A program made the translations under genes and the position numbers. Below are positions 26,156-36,639 of a stretch of 64,000 nucleotides of DNA, piece after piece; the stretch's first letter is position 1, and each line of letters opens with the position of its first letter. The stretch is taken from contig WBMZ01005341.1 in assembly GCA_013400975.1 (NCBI GenBank), positions 354,498-418,497 of the forward strand, written 5' to 3'. The notes under the pieces are model-generated. The model ran no database searches, had not been told where the DNA came from, and was given only the letters and a program-made list of their open reading frames with translations. This stretch comes from Atrichornis clamosus. Lineage: Eukaryota; Chordata; Aves; Passeriformes; Menuridae.

Positions 26156-29100
26156 TTACAAGATATTGTTTGATGTCTTTTTATTTAGTATTTGTCCATT
26201 TTCTGCACTTACTTGTGCACTCTGAGACTGTTCCATGTGTCACAGCAGGATGTAGTCATGGCCTGAGCAATTTTCCAGAGTGAGCAGAGAATCATGGAAT
26301 TGTTTGGGTTGGAAAAGACCTCTTAAGATCATCAAGTCCAACCATTAACCCAGCACTGCCATGTCCACCACTAAACTGTGTCCCCAAGTGCCACATCCAC
26401 ACATCTTTTAAATCCCTCCAGGACTGGTGACTCCACCTCTTTCTTGGGCAGCCTGATAACCCGTTCTCTTAAGAAATTTTCCATAATATCCAAACTAAAC
26501 CTTCTTGAGGCCATTTCCTCTCATCCTACTTGTTACTGGGAGAAGAGACTGATCCTCACCTGGCTACAAACTCTACAGGGAGTTGTAGAGAGGATAAGGT
26601 GCATCCTGGATCTTTTGTCCAGGCTGAGCCCCTCCAGCTCCCTTAGCTGCTCCTCATCAGACTGGTGCTCCAGCCCCTTCCCAGCTCCACAGCCCTTCCC
26701 TGGACACGCTCCAGCACCTCAGTGTTTTACAGAAGAACAGTGGGAGGACACCTCAGGAATGGGAACTGCTGAATGCCATAGAGAAATCCCAGGACAAGGG
26801 TAGGAAGTCCCTAGTGCAGCACTGGTGCTGTGTTTTCCTTGCTGCCCGAGGTCAGAACCAAATCTAAAGTTACCTGTCCATTAATCTGTAGCTTGGGAAT
26901 GGTTGTTAAAAGTCCCGGTGGCAGATTGGAGATGGTACTGGAGCAGAGATCCTTATGCTGTACCAAGTTTTCATGTGTTGAATCATAATCCAGATTTAAA
27001 CATGCTGATCTGGAGGGGGTGCCTTGTGACTCTAGGGAAAGGTCTCTGTTGCCTGAGAACCCCAAAAGTTCTGGTCCCATTGCCCTCCCTTGCATTACAC
27101 CCCTTACATGTGTTTTGGATGTTTCCCTGTGCTCCCACTTGCTCTGTGCCCAGCCTTCCAGAGACATTAAGTGCTGCTTTAGCTGCTTATAAATTGTAAT
27201 CCTGGAATTATTTATGGAAGGTGAGCATTTTGGAAACCTCTTGCCTGAAATCCTGCCTTTTGTTGCTTTCTGAGTGAATTCCTACAGTGATCAGTTTTTA
27301 AATCAAGAAACTGTAGCGCCTGGTATTTACTATGAAGCATCAAGTGAAAGGAGTTCTCCAAGAGAATTGCAAGGATGCCAAGGAGCTTCCTTTGGGAGCC
27401 CAACCCTGCAAACAGAGATTGGTTTTACTCAATAATATGAAATACTGTCACAGCTGTCTCTTCTGTTTATTTTTTCCCTTGTTTTTGAAACACTGCTTTG
27501 AATTGGATGAGGTTTTGCTCTGTGTCAGGCTCTTGGGGAAAACAAATAACCCTTCACTGGTTTGATGGCAACAAGCTTTGGCAGATGCAGGGCCTTGGAG
27601 AGGGCTGTGGCAAATTTTGGCAGCTCTGAAGCTCCCATTGAGGATTCTGGCTGAATGAATCCAGACGGGCATGCAAATTCTTCTGGTCTCAGTAATTCAG
27701 AGAGTATGTTCATCATCCCACAGGAAACGTCTACGAGGGATGAACTATGGTGATTTATACTCAGTAACCACAGTTCTTTTGTCATTTTTGCAAGTGTAGG
27801 AAACTTCATATCCTTTGAGCAGCACTGGCTGGGACAGGGAAGGGTCTCACAAGCCGGTGTTGTGTCGTAGGGGGAAAAAAGATAGAAATGTGTATAATAA
27901 TAGATTCCTCCTGGAAAGTGTTCCCTGGCCTGTGTTCCACTGTCTAAAATCCCTGAACACCTTAAACAGGTCAAGATACTTGGTCACTTTTGAGGAAGTT
28001 CATGTTAAATGATGCCGTCTGGAGCTGTGAATGTGGCCTTTGACTTCCTGCGAGGAGTATGGGTGGACTGGGATGTGTCACTCGAAATGTGTCCCACTGT
28101 ATGGGTTGGTCTGTGCGCACATCTGATCCCACTTGGAATCCAATTCCTTTTGTTAATGGACTGGTTTGGCATTTCTGGTTGTGGAGAGTTGACCTTGGGG
28201 CCAGATGTGCCTCCAGCTGCTCATTCCCTCTCCTCACCAGGACAGAGGGAGAAAAGAGGATGGGAAATCTCATGGGTTGAGGTATGGACAGCAAGGTCAC
28301 TGACCAGTGACTGGCATGGGCAAAACAGGCTTGACTGAACAGAAAATTATATAATTTACTGACAAACTAAATGGAATTAGGTGATGAGAAATGAAGAGGA
28401 GAATTAAAACCCCTTCCACCCCTTTCCCAGTCCCACTCTCTCCCCTTCACTCCCTGCTCCTCTCCTGCAGGATGCAGGGCTGGGGCTGGGGCTGTGGTCA
28501 GACCCCTGCCAGGGCTGGCTGAGGACGTTCCTGTCTCTGGTTGTGGCCCACCCAAGGTAACTTGGGAACTTGGTAACCAAGGTCACTGTGGAACAGGTCT
28601 TTGCTTGTTGCCCTCAACCCTGTTTATGCTACAGAATTACTGTGCAATTTTGTGCTAGTGAACCCTTTTTCCCAAAAAACTGGCACAGCCTACTACTGGC
28701 ACCCACTCCCCGCAAACAGACAGCATTCCATGAGCAGTTTCCCACACATCTCCATGCACTTTTAATAATACTTTAAAAAAGAAAAAGCACAAACCAACTC
28801 TTTCAACAATAGTGTATTTCTGCATATACCCACTTGGGAATTGCTCCAGGGATCCAGCACCACTCAGCACGCACTGCAGCATTCCTGACACAATACCATT
28901 TTCATTTATGGCAACTTCAGGAAAATTTTTTCTACTGCAACATTCTCTGATCTTTTAAAGCAGGAGCATTTTTAGTGTGGCTCAGTAGCTTTATTCTTCT
29001 GGCCTGATCTTACCTGCCTTACCCCCATTCTGCTTTCTTGGAACAAATCTGGAATGTGCTGGATTATGGAGATGCTGGAGCTTCCATGTGGTTTAAGAGC

Positions 29101-29420
29101 AGTTTAGTGTGCCTGTGCCTTCAACCCAAGAGAAGCTGCTGGTGTCAGCCTGACAGGGAGGACGTTTCCCTGGTAACTCTTTACCATGCCATCCAAATTA
29201 GGATGGAGACAAGTTCCTGACTGAATTGCTGCCCAGCTTTTTGGAGAGGGAGGTCTTATTCCCTAGTAACATTCCCGTGCTTACCTGGGGCATTCTTCAC
29301 ACCTGGGGAGAGATCCTGGCCCCTTCCCTCTCACTGTCTGACCATGACACTGCAAACATCAGTACACTGATCACAAAGGTGACTGAAGCTGGAAAGAGCT
29401 ACAGAAAGTTTCTGCACCAA
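26156..29420. other. Intergenic region between convergent AGO2 and CHRAC1
   Basis: It holds the CR1 fragment at 26288-26735. The remainder (26736-29420) shows no recognisable gene or conserved reading frame; it is moderately GC-rich near 28400-28560. If CHRAC1 uses the AATAAA on the minus strand at 28990-28995 in place of 29443-29448, its 3' UTR would extend into this region. Confidence 0.6.
26288..26735 (-). repeat. CR1 LINE 3' fragment, 450 bp
   Basis: It begins with the inverted CR1 terminus (AGAATCATGGAATTG), then GGTTGGAAAAGACCTCTTAA and ACCCAGCACTGCCATGTCCA. It ends with the GCTGCTCCTCATCAGACTGG and CTGGACACGCTCCAGCACCT segments of the CR1 3' region. Confidence 0.95.
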
Positions 29421-30126
29421 TTAACAGTTTTCATACAAAACATTTATTTTAGAAAGTTGCATGTAAAGTTCCACACAGGACGGTTACCATTTCCGTAGTT
29501 AAAAAAAAACCAAACAAAAAACAACAAATCAAAACCAAATGAAAAATACAATTCTGTCACTCATATGGTAAAGGAGTTGCTCATTCTCAAGAATCCACAA
29601 GTAAGAGACTTCAATGTGCATTTTGGCAGGAGGAGCTGCAGAAGTAGAGTTCATTCAAGAAAAGGGTTCTAGATGCACATATTTACGTAATTTTCTAACA
29701 CATTTACCACCACAGCTGCAGAACCACATTAGCCCTTGGGATGGAGCTCCTCCTTGACCGCATTTTGGTGCCCACATGGCTGTTTTTACAGACTTTTTTA
29801 ATGGACTTGGTCCACTTTTGAAGCTTTTGAACTGAAAGCTGCCTGTAAGAAATTTTAAGTTTGGGTAATGATTGTCTGAAGAAGTCATTTCAAATCATCT
29901 GACCAAGCTCTGCTGTCAGATTTACACTGTCTCTTCCTGCCCCACCTGGTTTCTGAGGGAAGAATTCCATTCTTCCAGGAGTATGAAGTTCAATTTCTAA
30001 ACTTCTTAAAGCAAAAGCAGATGGCTCAGTGTATAAATATATCCAGCATCTGGATTCTCAGTCACAAAAATAACATCCTTTATACAATAGAAAATGGATC
30101 AACTATGAGGCAATTCTCTGTTGGCC
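29421..30126 (-). other. CHRAC1: CHRAC1 3' UTR, inferred
   Basis: This is sequence downstream of the CHRAC1 stop on the minus strand to the AATAAA at 29443-29448. An A-rich patch at 29500-29525 is the only feature. The end is uncertain. Confidence 0.5.
29443..29448 (-). terminator. CHRAC1: Possible CHRAC1 poly(A) signal
   Basis: The forward strand reads TTTATT, so the minus strand reads AATAAA, about 680 bases past the stop. An alternative AATAAA is at 28990-28995. Confidence 0.5.
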
Positions 30127-30272
30127 TTAAGATCCAACACTGTCACCAACAGCTTCACCTTCATCCTCTTCCTCCTCATCCTCGTCATCCTCGTCCCTCA
30201 CTTCTCCATCTCGCTTCTCTTTTTCAAGCATTTTTAGGTATTTGCTGGCTAGGATCTTCTTTGGCAAGATAT
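30127..30272 (-). CDS. CHRAC1: CHRAC1 exon 3, acidic tail and stop
   Basis: It encodes DILPKKILASKYLKML, then a run dominated by Glu and Asp, ending AVGDSVGS and TAA. The DILPKKI motif and the acidic tail match CHRAC1 and exclude POLE4. Confidence 0.95.
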
Positions 30273-31949
30273 CTGGAAGGCAGAAATGTTGCTTTTATAG
30301 GTGGACTGAATACTTACATTGCGTCATTAATACCGTTGCACCCAAACCACTAGTGAAATTAAGTCAAAGAGAAATACTAATATTTTTAACAAACCTTAGG
30401 TGAATAACCGGGTAAGTTACTATGACCTACACAGCTGTAAGACTAGGAGGGAATTACCCACTTATGGTACAAGTAACCAAAGATAAGGACTCTATTTCCT
30501 GACTGATTACTGGCAACTGCCTTTACTGTCTGCTGATGTACATTATTTGATGCAAAATAGTGCTCAACTGCCTGAGAGAACGATTGGCCTGGAAATACCT
30601 TATATCCATGAACTAAGTGTTGTAACAAAAACGGAGTATCAGTAAAAACACATGTGTGTACATGTATCTAAAAGGAGAGAGGTGTCATATGATGAAGCCC
30701 TTTTTCTCAAAACTTACAGATTCCTATGTGTCATTTTGGGTCCATGTAAGTTCTCACCTCAAGATGTGCAATGATCTTCTTTAATAGGCTGAAAGCACTC
30801 AGATGGAACTGCTGCAATTTAAGAAATGCTTAAGGCAATATCCTGAGAACTATACATAGTATAACTGCATAATTTAAAGGCAGCAGAAAAATGCCCATGC
30901 ACAAAGAAGTGTTTTTAGTGATGTAGTTTATGAGTTCCAGTTGAATGCTCTACAGAAGATCAATGACCAGCAGGAGAGCCGGGTCCTCACAAAAAATGCA
31001 TTAAGAGTAAGATTTCATTTTCCAAAGCACACACTGGATTTACCCTTGTGCTGTCGATACCTGCAAGGAACTGAAAGGTCTCACACTCTTCTGCTGTATG
31101 AGACAGGTCAGTGTAAGTCAGAGCATTCTTCTCCTTCCCTCTGCCGTGTTTGTAGGAGTACGCAGCCAAATACTGAACAAAAAGCTCCTAAAAAATTAAA
31201 ACAAAACCGAATAGTCAAACTAAGAATTCACATATGTAGTTGATCCCTATCTAAAGGCAGAAGCACCATATTTAACTGCACATACACTGGGCACTCAGTG
31301 CAGAGACTAATATTTTCCAATACTTGAAGGGAGCCTACAGGAAAGGTGGAGAGAGACTATTTACAAGAGCAGGAGTGGCAGAACAAGGGGGAATGAGTTC
31401 AAGTTGAAAAAGCATAGGTTTAGATGAGGTATTATTAAAAAATTCTTTGTTGTGAGGGTGGTGAGGCCCTGGCACAGGTTGCCCAGAGAAGCTGTGGATG
31501 TCCCATCCCTGGAAGTGTTCACTGCCGGGTTGGACAATGCTTGGAGGAACCTGGGATAGCTGAAGGTGTCCCTACCCATGGTAGGGGTTTAGGAATAGAT
31601 GTTCTTTAAGGTCTCTTCCAACCCAAACCATTCTATGATTCTAAATTCAGGGCAGCCTAAGGTCACGGTATGGTTCGCTCTCGAGATGTGGAGAGAGGAA
31701 GGAAGCGGGAGCCCGGCCCGGGGGCCGCGGGAACGCTCCGAAGGCGGAGGCCCCTCAGCCGGGGAAGGCAGGCGCGGGGCGGGCCCAGGGCAGGGCAGGG
31801 CGAGCCGGTACCGTGGCTTTGGCGGTGAGGAACAGCGCGTCCTGGTTGATGCTGGAGACCTCCGGGGAGCTCTTCATGATGACGCGGATCCGCGACAGGG
31901 GCAGCGACACCAGACGGTTCTCGCCGCCGCCCAACCGCGCCGCCGCCAT
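30127..31949 (-). CDS. CHRAC1: CHRAC1, histone-fold subunit of the CHRAC/ACF remodeller (136 aa)
   Basis: CHRAC1 (CHRAC15) pairs with POLE3 through an H2A/H2B-like histone fold and joins ACF1 and SNF2H in a nuclear nucleosome-sliding complex. Three exons on the minus strand, 31812-31949, 31061-31187 and 30272-30127, join in phase to 136 residues, close to the human 131. Residues 11-85 form the histone fold, with SLPLSRIRVIMKSSPEVSSI and YSYKHGRGKE recognisable. Residues from about 108 to 131 are a highly acidic tail typical of the protein. The ATG lies in ATGGCGGCGG. The gene is convergent with AGO2 and divergent from TRAPPC9. Confidence 0.96.
30273..31060 (-). other. CHRAC1: CHRAC1 intron 2, 788 bp
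   Basis: GTATCG donor and TTCTGCCTTCCAG acceptor on the minus strand. No repeat or other element recognised. Confidence 0.85.
31061..31187 (-). CDS. CHRAC1: CHRAC1 exon 2 (residues 47-88)
   Basis: It encodes ELFVQYLAAYSYKHGRG to CETFQFLA plus the first base of the D89 codon. This is the core of the histone fold. The donor is GTATCG. Confidence 0.95.
31188..31811 (-). other. CHRAC1: CHRAC1 intron 1, with a CR1 insertion
   Basis: A GT-AG intron (GTACCG to TTTTTTAG) that carries the CR1 copy at 31321-31644 and part of the CpG island near exon 1. Confidence 0.85.
31321..31644 (+). repeat. CR1 LINE 3' fragment in CHRAC1 intron 1
   Basis: Forward CR1 3' end: GTGAGGCCCTGGCACAGGTT, CCAGAGAAGCTGTGGATG, CTTCCAACCCAAACCATTCT and the terminal TATGATTCTA. 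It is antisense to CHRAC1. Confidence 0.95.
31812..31949 (-). CDS. CHRAC1: CHRAC1 exon 1 (residues 1-46)
   Basis: It starts ATGGCGGCGG, encodes MAAARLGGGENRLVSLPLSR to LTAKAT, and ends at a GTACCG donor. The N-terminus is shorter and more Ala/Gly-rich than in mammals. The histone fold begins at LVSLPLSRIR. Confidence 0.95.
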
Positions 31950-31988
31950 CTCAGCCCGTCCCCGCCGCCAGCCCGGGCACGGCCCGCC

Positions 31989-32110
31989 GGGAGCTGTAGG
32001 CGGCGGCTGCCCGGGACTACAGCTCCCTACAGCACCGGGACCCGCCCGCTGCCCGGGACTACAGCTCCCTACAGCTCCCTACAGCACCGGGACCGCCCAG
32101 GGACCCGCCC
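31989..32110. repeat. Tandem and inverted ACTACAGCTCCC repeats in the CHRAC1 promoter
   Basis: A unit starting GCTGCCCGGGACTACAGCTC occurs at 32006-32047 and again at 32048-32110, the second expanded by an extra TACAGCTCCC. GGGAGCTGTAG at 31989-31999 is a perfect 11-bp inverted copy of 32017-32027. The core resembles the ACTACAATTCCC motif of ZNF143/THAP11 promoters. Confidence 0.75.
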
Positions 32111-32232
32111 GCTGCCGGGCTTCGCCCCCGGCCCCAGCGCCTCCCGCCTCCCTGTGGCGGGCGGCCCGCGGGTCCCGGCGGCACCCGGCGGAGCCGAGGC
32201 TGCGGAGGCTCCGGCCGCCGAGTGCCTTCGCA

Positions 32233-32296
32233 GAATTACAGAATCAATTAGGCTGGAAAAGACCTCTGAGACCATCGAGTCCGACCTATGACAGAT
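32233..32296 (-). repeat. CR1 fragment, left of LTR insertion
   Basis: AGAATTACAGAATCAATTAG, GCTGGAAAAGACCTCTGAGA and CATCGAGTCC are the inverted CR1 terminus. It continues past the LTR at 32570, but with internal CR1 sequence missing. Confidence 0.85.
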
Positions 32297-32569
32297 TGTG
32301 GTAACACAGACCTTTCCCGCGGGAACTTTTCTCTTCTTCTTTCTATGTTTTGTAAATAGAGATAAAAGCTTGGATGTTATTGAAAACTGTCTCTGGAAAG
32401 ATGGACATTCTACCTGGCCTATCGGCCTCGGGGGAGGTTATGAATTGACCCAATCCGGACGACCTTTGGAAAGTCTATGTAAGTTTTAGACTTAAGTAAT
32501 AAATTCAGATTTTCTGCCTCACCCGAACTCGTCTGGTTCTTTCGCTCTGCCAGTGGTTCAACAGCGACA
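32297..32569 (+). mobile_element. Solo LTR of an endogenous retrovirus, 273 bp
   Basis: The element starts TGTGGTAACA and ends CAACAGCGACA, i.e. TG...CA termini. It is flanked by a perfect 6-bp target duplication, ACAGAT, at 32291-32296 and 32570-32575. AATAAA at 32498-32503 gives the orientation. A 6-bp duplication suits class II (beta- or alpha-like) elements. No coding sequence or second LTR is present, so it is a solo LTR left by recombination, inserted in an older CR1. Confidence 0.85.
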
Positions 32570-32575
32570 ACAGAT

Positions 32576-32836
32576 CACCGGGTGGTTGTAGAGAGTGATA
32601 AGGTCACACCCCTGAACCGCCTTTTCTCCAGGCTAAACACCGCCAGCTCCCTCAGCTGCTCCTCATGAGACTTGTGCTCCAGCCCCTTCCCCAGCTCCAT
32701 TGCCCCTCTCTGGACATGCTCCAGCATCTCATCCTTCTTGAAGTAAGAGGCCCAGAACTGGACACAGCACTCGAGGTGTGGCCTCACCAGTGCCCAGCAC
32801 AGAGGGACAATCACTGCCCTGCTCCTGCTGGCCAGG
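32576..32836 (-). repeat. CR1 fragment, right of LTR insertion
   Basis: GGTTGTAGAGAGTGATAAGG, TTTTCTCCAGGCTAAACACC, GCTGCTCCTCATGAGACTTG, CTGGACATGCTCCAGCATCT and AACTGGACACAGCACTCGAG are in CR1 order. Confidence 0.93.
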
Positions 32837-34459
32837 CACGTGTAAACTATTAAGTGATGATGGAGCTGCATCTTTATTATTAACACATTCCCCATATTTA
32901 CGCTGTGTGCCTGCTGTGTGGGAAGGTTGTAACATGCTCATGAATGAGGTTTTGCTGCTGTTGGCTTCAGAAGTTTCATCTGTGCCTGTTTGTGTAAGAG
33001 CTGCAGAGGGAGTGAGCACTTCCAGAAGTGATGATGCATACTTTGCATCAATTCAGTAATGGCCCCCAATAAAAAGGATTCCAGTATGCTTTACCAACAA
33101 CATGCTTGATAGTTTGTGTTGGTAAGAAATCCACTAAAGCCACTAAATCATCTCTACTTAGTATGAGGGGGAAGAGCAGAAGCTTTTCCAGAATACACAA
33201 TAATAATTCACACAGAATCTAGGGCAGAAAGGAATGGACCCATAAAGAGTCATTAAGTGGAAAACACAGGGAATTTGTTGACTGGATGTTACTATTTTAT
33301 TTAGAATTTTCCCAGTAAATAAGGACAAGGATACAGATGATACTGATTTATTAATAAAATATAGCACCATAAGCAGTTGTAAGCACCTTGGTGCAAGGAT
33401 AATACAGTAAAGATAAAATTCCAAAATTATTGTATTTGGGGACATCATTTATGGTCAGCTATTGCAGATAATCTGTATCTCTTAGGCTGTAAAATTCCTT
33501 TGATGTCATAACTTCTGTGAGGTCATTCTGTGTAAGTTATATCTGAAGGGAAGCACAATGTCCTGGGATGCTGCACGGATATGTGGAAAGCTGGGTTTCT
33601 TTCTTGATCCTTACCGTCTTGTGACATCTTGTGGAAACAGCTGATATTACTCTGACAGTGAATTTCTTACAAATACTACTGGTGTCTTTCATGATTTCAT
33701 TGTGCATATAAACCCTCATTAAACTACCAAGATTTCTGAGGGTATTGAGCTATTAGGATATGGATTTAGGATATGGATTCTGCAGGAGGCAGAATCTTGA
33801 TGTGGCTGTATAGCATAAGCTGGGTGTGCACACTCTGAGAATACCATGATACTTGATAATTTACCTTTAGCATACTTTGTAATTGCAAAATTAATGTCAT
33901 ACCAGTAATGGGATCAAACGTGTTCCTAATTAAAACAATAAACCCATAGAGCAGTTCATGCTATAATTACTTCCCTTGAATCAGAACTGAACTGGTGGTG
34001 GAAAGGCACAGGGGAAGGACCCTCTGATGCCCAGTGCCTCTCAGAGCTCCTCTTTGCCCCGCTGCCAGCTAAGAGCCTGCCAGGTGTAGTTGCCTCTCTC
34101 TGAGTCACCGTCTCCCAGCAAAGGGACAAATTCCTCCCAAGCAGGAGCTGCCCCTGGCAGAGGAAGGGAGGCCATGAGACCACCTGAGCACACCCCACCC
34201 TCCCTGCCCCTAAGGCCATGCTGCTGTTGGGGCTGGTCAGCCTGTCTGAGCCTCCAGGCATCCAAGTCCAGCTTGCGCTGCCATCCTCTTCTCCCCTCCC
34301 TCGGGGTAATGTTGCCCATTTCTTGGAAGACAGCTGAAAGCCAAAGCTAATGTTTGTTCAGTTCCTTTTATGCTGTTGTTTTTCCTCATGTCTCCCAAAC
34401 TGGGGAAACCTGAGGGGAGCGGAGAGACCTGCCTGGAGCCCACATCTTGTGCCACAGTG
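32837..34459. other. Intergenic DNA between repeats
   Basis: AT-rich to about 33960, then mixed. I see no gene or recognised repeat. 34000-34320 is GC-richer and unassigned. Confidence 0.5.
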
Positions 34460-34787
34460 GCTGAGGAGACCTGAAAAGAGGTTGTAGCCAGGTGAGGGTT
34501 AATCTCTTCTCCCAAATAGCAAGTGACAGGACAAGAGCATATGGCCTTAAGTTGTGCCAAGGGACGTTTACACAGGATATGAGGAAAAATTTCTTCACCA
34601 AAAAGGTTGTCAAGCATTGGAACCATCTGCCTAGGGAAGTGGTTGAGTCACCATCCTATGAGGGATTTAAAAGACGTGTGGATGGGGAGCTTAGGGACCT
34701 GGTTTACTGGTGGCCTTGGCAGTACTAGGTTGGACTTTATGATATGAGAGGTCTTTTGCAACCCAAATGTTTCTATGATATTCTAAA
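34460..34787 (+). repeat. CR1-type LINE 3' fragment
   Basis: GTTAATCTCTTCTCCCAAAT, GACAGGACAAGAGCATATGG, TTGTCAAGCATTGGAACCAT and the terminal TTTCTATGATATTCTA. It belongs to a different CR1 subfamily from the copy at 31321. Confidence 0.88.
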
Positions 34788-34892
34788 TTTCTATTTTTTC
34801 TAAATGCAATTGCTCATCCAAATTTTTCAAACACCGTGAAACCTATTGAAGTAGTTTTGTTGGAGCGCCACTACTTTAGGTCATTACATGTC

Positions 34893-35275
34893 CCCTAATG
34901 AAAGGCTGTAATTAGGTGTCCCCAGTCTCTTCTCTTCCCCAGGTTGAGTGTCCACAACTCTTTCAGCCTGTCTCTATAGCAGGGAGACGACAGCACCTTC
35001 TGACTATTTCCATGACTTCCTCTGGACCTGCTCTAAGAAGTCCATGGGGTTTTCTTGTGCTGGGGACCTCAGACCTGGATGCAGCACTCCAGGAAGGGTC
35101 GCACCAGAGTGGAGCAGAAGGGCAGAATCCCCTCCCTCACCTGTTGCCCATGCTGCTTTTGGATTCTTGGCTTATTGTTGTCTTATGCTCAGCCTCTCAT
35201 ACACCAGCAGTCTCAAGTCCTTTTTGGCAGGGCTACTCTTAATCCATTTATTCCCCAACCTGTGTGTGGTGGTGG
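34893..35275 (-). repeat. Older CR1 fragment, left of LTR insertion
   Basis: Inverted CR1 body: CAGGTTGAGTGTCCACAACT, GACCTGGATGCAGCACTCCA and GGCAGGGCTACTCTTAATCC. Its expected continuation appears after the LTR at 35989 (ACCCAGGTGCAGCACCTTGC). Confidence 0.85.
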
Positions 35276-35363
35276 TGAATGTCACCAGCGCCGCTCCTAA
35301 GAAGCAGCCGGTCCCTAAGAAACTTAGGGTGCATTGGTGGGACGCTGCTGAGGTGTAGGGTTT

Positions 35364-35988
35364 TGATGGTTTTGGCCCTGAGGTTATCTCCCCTCTTCTG
35401 GGTTTAAAGAAATGGTTTCTCCCTAAATTGTAACCACTCCTTTACATTAATCTCCTTTGTCGGTTATGTTAATTACCCTGCCCCTGTTCTGGAACGTCCC
35501 TTGGAAAGTCTTTTCTCCTCCGATGTCCCATTGGCTCTGTCTCCCTTTGCCTCCCCTCTCCCTCCTCGACTGGTTCTCCCCGTGTCACCCCCCTTTATCT
35601 CCACCCCTGGACCCTCACCCCATTGGACCCTGATGCTCTCTCCTCCCCTTATTCCCCCCATATAAAATGTATTGTAGGACGCTGTCTCAGCGTTCTCTGT
35701 CCCTGGACTCTTTCACGTGCAGAACTCCACTAATCTCGGAACCCCATACGGAGAACACCTCCCACCTCTTCGCCTCCGTCTTTGATTTAGCCTGCGTGGA
35801 TTGTGAGTGTGTGTGTGCCTGCACCCACCTGCAGGGAGTGCTCGGTACCTGAGCAGGGGTTTGCGAACCCCCTGAGAGCGACTCCACGAGGGATGCTTCT
35901 TGGAAGGTCGCCTTATACCTTGACCTTGTCCCCCTGCTCTGTTCCTGCCCAAAGAAGAAGGTGCAAAGCGGCACCTGCGTTGATACCA
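35364..35988 (+). mobile_element. Second solo LTR, about 625 bp, with its own promoter signals
   Basis: Start TGATGGTTTTGG, end TTGATACCA, and a 6-bp direct repeat GGGTTT on both sides (35358-35363 and 35989-35994). The U3-like part is pyrimidine-rich with CCATTGG boxes at 35528-35534 and 35620-35626 and TATAAAA at 35661-35667. It interrupts a CR1 element. The 88 bases before it (35276-35357) are not CR1-like, so the left end could lie as far out as 35269 and the boundary call is moderate. No retroviral genes are present. Confidence 0.7.
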
Positions 35989-36062
35989 GGGTTTGCTGAC
36001 CCAGGTGCAGCACCTTGCACTTTCCCTCACTGAACTTCATTAAGGTCTCCGCATCCTCCACC
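35989..36062 (-). repeat. CR1 fragment, right of second LTR
   Basis: GCTGACCCAGGTGCAGCACC, TTGCACTTTCCCTCACTGAA and CTTCATTAAGGTCTCC resume the CR1 interrupted by the LTR. Confidence 0.82.
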
Positions 36063-36159
36063 AGACATGCACCTGAACTTGCACATAAGCCTCATACTTT
36101 CAGAACTTTCAGGATTCTGAGAAGTCCTCTCCGAGGACGGCCTCTCTCTTGTTTAGAAG

Positions 36160-36481
36160 AGGAGGCTCAGGGGAATCTCCTTGTTCTCTACAACTACCTT
36201 AAAGGTGACTGTAGTGAGCTGAGGGCCAGTCTCTTTTGCTGTGCCAAGTGTGAGGACCAGAGGAAATAGACTTAAACTGGGACAGTGGAGATTCAGGTTA
36301 GATACTAGAAAAAAGAAATCACTGTTCGGGTGGTCAGGCATTGGAATAGGCTGTCTAGGGAGGTGCTGGAGTAACCATTCCTGGAAGTGTTTAAGAGGCA
36401 TCTAGATCTGGGGCTGGGTTTAAGAGTTTAGGGGCTACGATTGCAGTGATGGGTTGACAGTTGGATTGCATGATTCTATGA
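36160..36481 (+). repeat. CR1-type LINE 3' fragment
   Basis: It has the CR1 tail layout: GGCTCAGGGGAATCTCCTTG, GGTCAGGCATTGGAATAGGC, CTGGAAGTGTTTAAGAGGCA and the terminal GCATGATTCTATGA. It is diverged from the other copies. Confidence 0.88.
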
Positions 36482-36639
36482 CACCAGACTAATTTCGGGA
36501 TTTGGGAATGCCAGGAAGGCTCACTTAGCTCTAAGGGCTAGAGCCCCTTAAGTTTTCCTACAGAGTCGGCTGGAATTCACCATCCAGGTGAATCAGTCAT
36601 TCATTCGCTCCTTTTAACGTGTTCCTCTTGGACAAACGC

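Larger units (their letters stand above)
31650..32230. promoter_or_regulatory. CHRAC1: CHRAC1 CpG-island promoter
   Basis: GC-rich with many CpGs, spanning exon 1 and upstream. ATGGCGGC at the start codon on the minus strand matches the YY1 core. Upstream there is a tandem block of ACTACAGCTCCC (see the next entry). No TATA box is seen, as expected for a housekeeping CpG promoter. Confidence 0.8.

Noticed and set aside
27525..27974. 149-codon minus-strand frame between AGO2 and CHRAC1
   Set aside because: Unrecognised composition and no supporting signals.
28477..28497. G-quadruplex near 28480
   Set aside because: Only three runs of three or more G are present; the fourth run is GG.
31599..32291. 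230-codon plus-strand frame across the CHRAC1 promoter, and an overlapping 163-codon frame
   Set aside because: They lie over CR1, the CpG island and CHRAC1 exon 1 on the other strand. Arg/Pro/Ala-rich content is expected from GC-rich DNA, with no recognisable domain.
32575..32895. Minus-strand frame of 106 codons and similar frames at 52489-52881
   Set aside because: They translate CR1 3' fragments and do not represent host genes.
32297..35988. The two LTRs as the ends of one provirus
   Set aside because: They share no sequence, each has its own different target duplication, and no retroviral genes lie between them; the intervening DNA is CR1 and unique sequence.
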